A stretch of DNA of 62,036 bases from positions 1 to 62,036 of the forward strand of contig CALBDU010000028.1 of the NCBI GenBank assembly GCA_937927335.1, written 5' to 3'. The notes beneath the pieces were generated by a model. It was not told the origin of the DNA. It did no database searches and was given only the letters and a program-made list of their open reading frames with translations. Origin of the DNA: an uncultured Clostridium sp. GTDB lineage: Bacteria; Bacillota; Clostridia; Clostridiales; Clostridiaceae. Each line of letters begins with the position of its first letter. Positions within the stretch are counted from its first letter, which is position 1. The position numbers and the translations under genes are program-made. Shown here piece after piece: positions 56,805 through 62,036 of the stretch.

Positions 56805-58919
56805 CTATATATAGTAATTATTGTTATGTTTTGAATCGTGGGATATCCTGTCGTTCCTTTCGGCGGATTTCCCTGCTCCAAACCTTTCATCAAGACTTAG
56901 ATATCCAGTAACCCTTGAAATTCCCTGTATGTCATTGGAACCGCATTTTGGACATATATCGCCTTCGCCATGAATATAGGTTCCGCACTCCCTGCAGTAT
57001 TTTATGTGAAAATTTATGCCAAGGTAACTGATGTTGGTATTTTCATATGCATATTTTATGATATCTGAAATCACATCACCTGTAGGATAGTCATCCAGTT
57101 CAATGTAGCTTATATGGCCTGCATTACATAATTTATGATATGGCGCCTCTATATCAATTTTGTTTTTAATGGATATCTTATACTCCACAGGCACATGGTA
57201 GCTGTTTGTATAATAATCCTTGTCGGTAACACCTTTTATAGTACCGAATATCCTTCTGTCCTGAAGAACAAACCTTCCGCTTAAGCCTTCAGCAGGAGTT
57301 GCATAAGTACTCCAGTTAAGCCCTGTTTCCTTTGTAAGTTTGTCTGTATAGTTTCTGATATGTGTTATTATTTTTACGCCCAGCTCCCTGGCAGCTTCAT
57401 CCTCTCCATGATGTACACCCTTTAATGCTATTAGTGTTTCAGCAAGTCCGATAAAGCCTATGGACCAGGTACCCTGCTTTAATATAGGCTCAATGGAGTC
57501 CTCCGGCAGCAGGTTTTCAGAGCCCTTCATAAGGCCTTGTCCTGCAACAAAAGGAAGATCCTTTACCCTAAGCTTCTTAAGAACATCATATCTATTTAAA
57601 AGAGCCTCTCTGGCAAGCTCCAGCCTGGAGTCCAAAATTGAAAAGAATTTTTCTACATCTCCCTTGGACACTATGCCTATCCTTGGAAGATTAATGGTAG
57701 TTGGGGCAATATTCCCTCTTCCCTTGGTTCCCGGTTCCCCGTTTACATTAGAGCATACATAGGTTCTGCAGCCCATTGTTGCCGGAAGTACTCCCTGGTC
57801 ATAATATGCCTTGTTAAAATCCGCATCAATATTCATAAAGGTAGGGTTCATTCTCTTAGCAGCCACTTCACAGGCTAGCTGGAACAGATAATAGTAAGGA
57901 TCGTCCGGATTTCTGTTTACCCCTTCCTTAACCCTGAATATTATGTTAGGGAATATAGGTTGTTCTCCTTTTCCCAAACCCTTCTGATATTCCTTCAGGA
58001 AACACTCACATACCAGAGCCGCATCTTTTGTATTAGGGATGCCAATATTAATGGAACTGAATGGCACCTGGCTGCCCGCTCTTGAATGCATGGTGTTAAG
58101 ATTGTATACTATGCCCTGCATGGCCTGGCTGATGCATCTTGTAAGTTTAGCCTCTACAAGGGCCTCTATTCTTTCCTCAGTTAAACCAAGCTCCCTTAGT
58201 TCTTTCCGGATTTCTTCTCTGGTAGGCTCAATAAAGGCTGCCATGTCATTATCAAAGTCAGGATGGGATTGTCCGCCGAACATATCATTTTGTGTAGATT
58301 GCAGCAAAATGCATGAAAGCTCACAGGCAGACTCTATTCTCTTTGGGGGTCTTATGTAGCCGTAGCCTGTGTTAAATCCTCTCTGAAGTACTTCCTTTGT
58401 TGGTATATGTAAACAATTTGTGGTTAAATTGTAGCTGTCCAGGTCATGATAGTAAATATCCCCATTTTCATGTGCCTTAGCTAAATATTTTGGCATAACC
58501 GAAAGATTGTACCATTTATTTGATTCACTTGCTATCCTTAACAGCTTTGAGCTGAAGTTGTTTCCAACGTTTGCATTATCCCTGTCTGTTTCAACCCCTA
58601 TCTTTTCAATAGCAGTCATCAAATCTGACTTTATTTCCCTGATCTTGGTCCTTTCCTTTCTATAATTAGCATAAGTAACTCCAAGATCTTTATATCCTTC
58701 CCCTAATAATGTGTTTTCCACAATATTTTGGATATCTTCCACCATTATATCTTCTTTTTCCAATGCTTCAATTTGCCTTATGGCCTTTTGGGTAAGGTCT
58801 ATAAGATGGCTTTCCTTAAGTTCATTTCCCAGTTCCCCGCAGGCTCCCTTAATTGCATTTGTTATTTTGATAGAATTAAATTCCACCTTTCTGCCGTCTC
58901 GTTTCACAACATGTAGCAT
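56805..58919 (-). CDS. nrdD: Anaerobic ribonucleoside-triphosphate reductase
   Basis: 704 aa. N-terminal ATP-cone (VVKRDGRKVEFNSIKITNAI), catalytic barrel, then C-terminal zinc site CRECGTYIHGEGDICPKC and glycyl radical loop RVTGYLS. Makes dNTPs from NTPs without oxygen. GGAGGTAG precedes ATG 58919. NrdR boxes lie at the promoter. Operon order nrdD-nrdG-arsR. Confidence 0.95.
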   Translation of the reverse strand: MLHVVKRDGRKVEFNSIKITNAIKGACGELGNELKESHLIDLTQKAIRQIEALEKEDIMVEDIQNIVENTLLGEGYKDLGVTYANYRKERTKIREIKSDLMTAIEKIGVETDRDNANVGNNFSSKLLRIASESNKWYNLSVMPKYLAKAHENGDIYYHDLDSYNLTTNCLHIPTKEVLQRGFNTGYGYIRPPKRIESACELSCILLQSTQNDMFGGQSHPDFDNDMAAFIEPTREEIRKELRELGLTEERIEALVEAKLTRCISQAMQGIVYNLNTMHSRAGSQVPFSSINIGIPNTKDAALVCECFLKEYQKGLGKGEQPIFPNIIFRVKEGVNRNPDDPYYYLFQLACEVAAKRMNPTFMNIDADFNKAYYDQGVLPATMGCRTYVCSNVNGEPGTKGRGNIAPTTINLPRIGIVSKGDVEKFFSILDSRLELAREALLNRYDVLKKLRVKDLPFVAGQGLMKGSENLLPEDSIEPILKQGTWSIGFIGLAETLIALKGVHHGEDEAARELGVKIITHIRNYTDKLTKETGLNWSTYATPAEGLSGRFVLQDRRIFGTIKGVTDKDYYTNSYHVPVEYKISIKNKIDIEAPYHKLCNAGHISYIELDDYPTGDVISDIIKYAYENTNISYLGINFHIKYCRECGTYIHGEGDICPKCGSNDIQGISRVTGYLSLDERFGAGKSAERNDRISHDSKHNNNYYI

Positions 58920-58937
58920 ACAAACTACCTCCAAACT

Positions 58938-58980
58938 ACTATATATTGTATATGTCTTTTGTTATTATACTATGATAACC
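58938..58980 (-). promoter_or_regulatory. NrdR box pair at the nrdD promoter
   Basis: ACTATATATTGT (58938-58949) fits the NrdR box; a weaker copy, ACTATGATAACC, begins 31 bases away at 58969. This is the usual two-box spacing, which places both on one face of the helix for the ATP/dATP-sensing NrdR repressor. Confidence 0.65.
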
Positions 58981-58992
58981 TCCATAGTTCAA
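58964..58992 (-). promoter_or_regulatory. nrdD promoter
   Basis: On the minus strand TTGAAC (58987-58992), 17 bases, TATAAT (58964-58969), 45 bases before the nrdD start and overlapping the second NrdR-like box. Confidence 0.75.
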
Positions 58993-59143
58993 TTAAGCGG
59001 GAAACTTATTTTCCATGTCTGGAAAGATTAAAGCACCCTATCTCCTTTTTCTTATGATTATTAAATATATCTGTACCGCATATAATTTTACTTAATGAAT
59101 ATATTACAAATTTTTGCAGAAAATAATTTTGAGGTGATGAATT

Positions 59144-59320
59144 ATGTTGGGAAAAGTAATTGATATTAATGTTACAGACGCATTTATAAGCTTTGATGAT
59201 GGTACCACAAAGATTGTCAGTATGCTGAATCTGCCTAGGGGCACCCATGTAGGTGACGAGGTATATATTGATCCTGTGCTGCCAAGACTTAATAACAGCA
59301 AGCTAATGGATTTTTTTTAA
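59144..59320 (+). CDS. Small conserved-looking protein (58 aa)
   Basis: ATG at 59144 after GAGGTGATG; ends LMDFF. The sequence MLGKVIDINVTDAFISFDDGTT, then KIVSMLNLPRGTHVGDEVYIDP, looks like a small beta-barrel (KOW/OB-like) rather than random DNA, and the ribosome-binding site is good. Function unknown. It diverges from nrdD across about 220 bases and converges on the ferredoxin gene at a shared terminator. Frames on the opposite strand here (59,006-59,301) are shadows. Confidence 0.7.
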   Translation: MLGKVIDINVTDAFISFDDGTTKIVSMLNLPRGTHVGDEVYIDPVLPRLNNSKLMDFF

Positions 59321-59328
59321 AAAAATAA

Positions 59329-59351
59329 GGCTATGGAATTTATCCATAGCC
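59329..59351. terminator. Bidirectional terminator
   Basis: GGCTATGGA-5 bases-TCCATAGCC; on the minus strand it is followed by TTATTTTTTT. It ends the ferredoxin transcript and, less strongly, the 58-aa gene. Confidence 0.85.
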
Positions 59352-59362
59352 TGACAGATAAC

Positions 59363-59551
59363 TTAATGAACTGCTATAACGGATACAGGACAGCTCTCTT
59401 CAGCTTCCTTAGCTCCTCCTATAGAGTCATCAGGGACTTCATCAACCACTACTCCAGCCTTGCCGTCGTCCTCCATTTGAAATACCTCAGGGCATATTGA
59501 AACACATAATCCACAGGCTATACAACCATCCTTTTCTACCATTGCTTTCAT
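59363..59551 (-). CDS. 4Fe-4S ferredoxin
   Basis: 62 aa, monocluster ferredoxin type: CIACGLCVSICPEVF near the N-terminus and ESCPVSVI near the C-terminus. Three Cys of the first motif and the C-terminal CP Cys bind the cluster; the remaining Cys can form a disulfide, as in Thermotoga-type ferredoxins. AAGGAGG precedes the ATG. Transferred electrons for anaerobic metabolism; specific partner unknown. Confidence 0.93.
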   Translation of the reverse strand: MKAMVEKDGCIACGLCVSICPEVFQMEDDGKAGVVVDEVPDDSIGGAKEAEESCPVSVIAVH

Positions 59552-59594
59552 AAAAATACCTCCTTATATAATTTAATTTATTTTGTCTCCAAAT

Positions 59595-60428
59595 TTAAAA
59601 ATCATTCGGTTTGGTTTCGGAAATTTCAATATCCCAGCTTCCGTTCTGATGCTTGTCATTAACGTAATACTTAACCTCTGTCTGTTTTTCCTTATCCCAA
59701 AAGGTAATAATGCTTTTGTACATGGTAGATTTATACCCTTGTGTTTTAACAGTTACCAGCATATCATATTTATCCTTATTATCCCCTACCAGTTCAATAT
59801 GCTTATATCTGCCATTCAAATTGTCCTTAAAATCCTCCAGGTCTGTAGATAACAAAAATTTGGCTATATCCACATCATCCTTTAAATTTACACCGATCAC
59901 TGCGGTTTTATTTTTATCATTGAAATATTTGTCTATTGCATCCAGTATGGAATTATAATAAACATCCTGAAAATTCTTAGGTTTCCTTATATCCCAGAAA
60001 TTATTGATAATGTCGTTATCTATTCTTTTTGAAACAACATATATTTTGTCACTGGAGTAAAGATTTCCTGACTCGCTGCGGTCAAGTCCCGCAACATATT
60101 TGAATTTGTGTACAGTTCCCTGTCCTTCATCCAATTCAAATATATAATCTGCATCCAGGTTGGATTTCTGGTCAACCTGCCTTGCTGCAGACAATATGTA
60201 ATAAAGCTCGCTTATGGCATTCTGGTCGGTTACAACAAATCTAAATCCTGGATCCCTTGTGCTTTGTATAACAATTTTCTTGATTTTGTTCTGTTTGATA
60301 TATTCAAAATCATTATTTTTTAGCCCAAGCTTCACTCTTAAACCATCAATGCCTGAACAGCCAGTGAGAGTTATGCATGCAAGCATTACAGCTAATATAC
60401 ATGTTAATAATTTTTTCTTTGGCTTCAA
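59595..60428 (-). CDS. Putative lipoprotein of unknown function
   Basis: 277 aa with an N-terminal signal and lipobox LTGC (Cys24). The rest is a soluble alpha/beta protein (FEYIKQNKIKKIVIQSTRDPGFRFVVTDQ, then VHKFKYVAGLDRSESGNLY) without a recognised domain; ISELYYILSAARQ suggests a DUF-type extracytoplasmic fold. TTG start with GGAGG upstream. It is expected on the outer face of the membrane. Confidence 0.8.
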   Translation of the reverse strand: MKPKKKLLTCILAVMLACITLTGCSGIDGLRVKLGLKNNDFEYIKQNKIKKIVIQSTRDPGFRFVVTDQNAISELYYILSAARQVDQKSNLDADYIFELDEGQGTVHKFKYVAGLDRSESGNLYSSDKIYVVSKRIDNDIINNFWDIRKPKNFQDVYYNSILDAIDKYFNDKNKTAVIGVNLKDDVDIAKFLLSTDLEDFKDNLNGRYKHIELVGDNKDKYDMLVTVKTQGYKSTMYKSIITFWDKEKQTEVKYYVNDKHQNGSWDIEISETKPNDF

Positions 60429-60497
60429 AAGAATTTACCTCCTGAGATATTTCTACTGAAGTATATTATAACATATTAGCAGACGAAATGAAAAAAA

Positions 60498-60521
60498 ATG
60501 CCCTGGATAACCAAGGCATTA
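60498..60521. terminator. Terminator hairpin after the surface protein gene
   Basis: AATGCCcTGG-ATAA-CCAaGGCATT with TTTTTTTC on the minus strand side, just after the stop of the LPKTG protein. Confidence 0.82.
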
Positions 60522-60531
60522 ATTATTTAAT

Positions 60532-62036
60532 TTACTGTCTTTTTCTAAGAACAAAACCAAGTGCTGCCAAGCCTGATCCTAAAACAACCAAATCACTCAT
60601 TGGTATTCCGCCGGTTTTAGGAAGTTTTGCTTCAGCTAAAGGAGTTTTGCTATCATTAATAGTTTCTGTTGGGAATTTTGCATCGCCTAACGGAGTATTA
60701 TCAGGAATAACTTCTTCCTGAATATAAGTTACTGCGCTGCCATTTGCGGTTACTTTATTCCCGTTATAAACAGTCTCTGCAAGTGCTGTATTCTTGATGC
60801 TTCCAGCTGCATTCTGAGGAACAACGTAATCCTTACTGAAGGTCTTGCTGTCTCCAGCCTTAAGTGTTGCTACTGTTTCATTTAGGCCAACAAGCTGGTC
60901 TGTTACAGCAACATTTGTAAGATCAACATTGCCTGAATTCTTAACTGTTATTGTATATTTAACTGTTTCTCCAGGAGCTGCTGAAGCCTTATCCACTGTT
61001 TTTGTAACGAGTAGTGCGGGCAAATCAGCTGGTCCTAGTGGTGTAGTTCCATCATCTATAGTTGTACCACCATTGTTATGGTCATTTGATGAGGAACCGC
61101 CGCCTGAACTCTTATGCACTATTTGCACATCTGCAGTGTCGGAAGCATTCAAATCATCGCATGTAGCTGTAGCTGTATTAGTAAGTGTTCCATAAGGTTG
61201 ATCAGATGGAACTAAATAATTCAGGTTATCAAATGTTTTAGATTCCCCAGATTTCAATTTAATACTCTGGTTCAAATTCAACATTCCATCAACTACATTA
61301 ATACCTTCAAGATTTGTATCTCCTGTGTTTTTAACTGTTATTGTGTATACAATAGTATCTCCTCTATGTGCTGAGGATCTATCTGCTTTTTTGGTAATGC
61401 TTAATCCTGGAACTGGTTCTTCCGGATTACCTTCACTTTCAATTTTCACTACAGCATATGCACTCTTAGATGCTTCTCCCCAGGTTGCAACGGCTGTATT
61501 TGTAATGGATACCCCATCCATTACCTTAACTTTATAACTTGTTGGAATATCAACAGACTGTCCTGGTGCTAAACTGGTTATTGTATAAGGTTTCATTTCA
61601 GTTAAAATGTCTATTACAACTATATTTGTAAGTGTTGTATCTCCTGTGTTTTTAACTGTTATTGTGTAGTTTATTGTGTCTCCTATGTTTGCCTTTTCCT
61701 TATCTGCAATCTTAACGATGCTGAAATCTGACTTTGGTTCTGTAACTTGTCCTATGTCAGTTTCTGCTGAATAACTCTTTGTTCCTAGTGAACATGTTGC
61801 TTCTACTGTATTCTTTACAGTTTTTCCTGCATCTGTCGCTATTACTGTATAACTTGTTTTAATTTCAGTACTGTCTCCTGATGCCAAACTATTTATTTTA
61901 TAATCCTTAATTCCTGTTAATGCATCATTAACTACTATATCCTTTAACTCTGTCTCTCCTGTATTGGTCACTGTTATTGTATAGTTTATTGTGTCTCCTA
62001 TGTTTGCCTTTTCCTTATCTGCAATCTTAACGATGC
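60532..62036 (-). CDS. Repeat-rich LPXTG surface protein (N-terminus outside window)
   Basis: At least 500 aa, open to the window end. It consists of repeats of about 100-105 aa of the DUF11/conserved-repeat type (KADRSSAHRGDTIVYTITVKNTGDTNLEGI..., TVDKASAAPGETVKYTITVKNSGNVDLTNV...), each an Ig-like fold. The C-terminus has LPKTG at about 30 residues from the end, a hydrophobic helix (LVVLGSGLAALGFVL) and RKRQ, so sortase anchoring is expected. A Ser/Gly/His/Asn linker (KSSGGGSSSNDHNNGG) and short APXP-like LGDAKFP and LAEAKLP repeats precede it. Probably an adhesin or S-layer-associated protein. Confidence 0.88.
   Translation of the reverse strand, partial: IVKIADKEKANIGDTINYTITVTNTGETELKDIVVNDALTGIKDYKINSLASGDSTEIKTSYTVIATDAGKTVKNTVEATCSLGTKSYSAETDIGQVTEPKSDFSIVKIADKEKANIGDTINYTITVKNTGDTTLTNIVVIDILTEMKPYTITSLAPGQSVDIPTSYKVKVMDGVSITNTAVATWGEASKSAYAVVKIESEGNPEEPVPGLSITKKADRSSAHRGDTIVYTITVKNTGDTNLEGINVVDGMLNLNQSIKLKSGESKTFDNLNYLVPSDQPYGTLTNTATATCDDLNASDTADVQIVHKSSGGGSSSNDHNNGGTTIDDGTTPLGPADLPALLVTKTVDKASAAPGETVKYTITVKNSGNVDLTNVAVTDQLVGLNETVATLKAGDSKTFSKDYVVPQNAAGSIKNTALAETVYNGNKVTANGSAVTYIQEEVIPDNTPLGDAKFPTETINDSKTPLAEAKLPKTGGIPMSDLVVLGSGLAALGFVLRKRQ
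61661..61721 (-). repeat. 61-bp DNA repeat, copy 1
   Basis: Identical except one base to 61976-62036, 315 bases (105 codons) away. It encodes the DKEKANIGDTINYTIT part of two adjacent protein repeats. Such near-identity against otherwise divergent repeats indicates recent repeat recombination. Confidence 0.8.
61976..62036 (-). repeat. 61-bp DNA repeat, copy 2 (at window edge)
   Basis: Second copy of the repeat at 61661-61721; it reaches the window end and may extend further. Confidence 0.8.

Noticed and set aside
59006..59301. Minus-strand frames of 80 and 65 aa
   Set aside because: They are shadows of the plus-strand 58-aa gene and of the intergenic region, without ribosome-binding sites.

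Overview
The window is AT-rich, low-GC Firmicute DNA. D-proline reductase (Stickland) genes, selenocysteine UGA codons with SECIS hairpins, anaerobic ribonucleotide reductase, a T-box-controlled ileS and spore genes (yabG, cotS-like) together indicate a strictly anaerobic, spore-forming, amino-acid-fermenting member of the Clostridia. I cannot name the species from sequence alone.

1 to about 17,156: the right-hand part of a prophage or skin-like element. It continues beyond the left edge of the window. Reading leftwards (minus strand) are early and replication genes: XRE regulators, an ORF6N/KilA-C antirepressor, a recombination set (unknown 379-aa protein, SbcC-like ATPase, UvrD-like helicase), small membrane and Cys-rich proteins, a DnaD-type initiator carrying iteron-like repeats (probable origin), a DnaC/DnaI-type loader, SSB, and dCTP deaminase cut by the window edge. 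Reading rightwards are the lysogeny genes: a CI-like repressor, an unknown TPR-like protein, an ImmA-type protease and a large serine recombinase. The element sits inside the sporulation protease gene yabG. The 5' two-thirds of yabG is at 17,156-17,812, and the recombinase reading frame runs through the junction into antisense yabG.

17,156-28,986: chromosomal spore-coat and envelope genes. Two CotS-type kinase genes each diverge from a GT4 glycosyltransferase gene (CotSA-like). Between them are a probable dead CotS-type pseudokinase, a small coiled-coil protein and a YajQ protein. Then come a membrane-anchored solute-binding protein, a radical SAM protein, an orphan larC and a GDP-mannose pyrophosphorylase.

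29,051-47,686: two tandem copies of a nine-gene proline reductase operon, all on the minus strand. The order in each is prdC, a PrdA-N-terminal-like gene, prdA, an 86-aa gene, prdB (Sec), prdD, prdE, prdF and a TauE/SafE permease. A single sigma-54 activator gene, prdR, lies upstream. Each operon has a sigma-54-type -24/-12 promoter and an upstream TGTCA-N6-TGACA palindrome that I propose as the PrdR site. PrdC is a selenoprotein in the downstream copy but a cysteine protein in the upstream copy.

47,699-62,036: an N6-adenine-type DNA methyltransferase with zinc-ribbon insert directly upstream of prdR, DedA and LacI genes, T-box/ileS, an MBL-fold hydrolase, an nrdD-nrdG-arsR operon with NrdR boxes, a ferredoxin, a lipoprotein, and a repeat-rich LPKTG-anchored surface protein truncated by the window edge.
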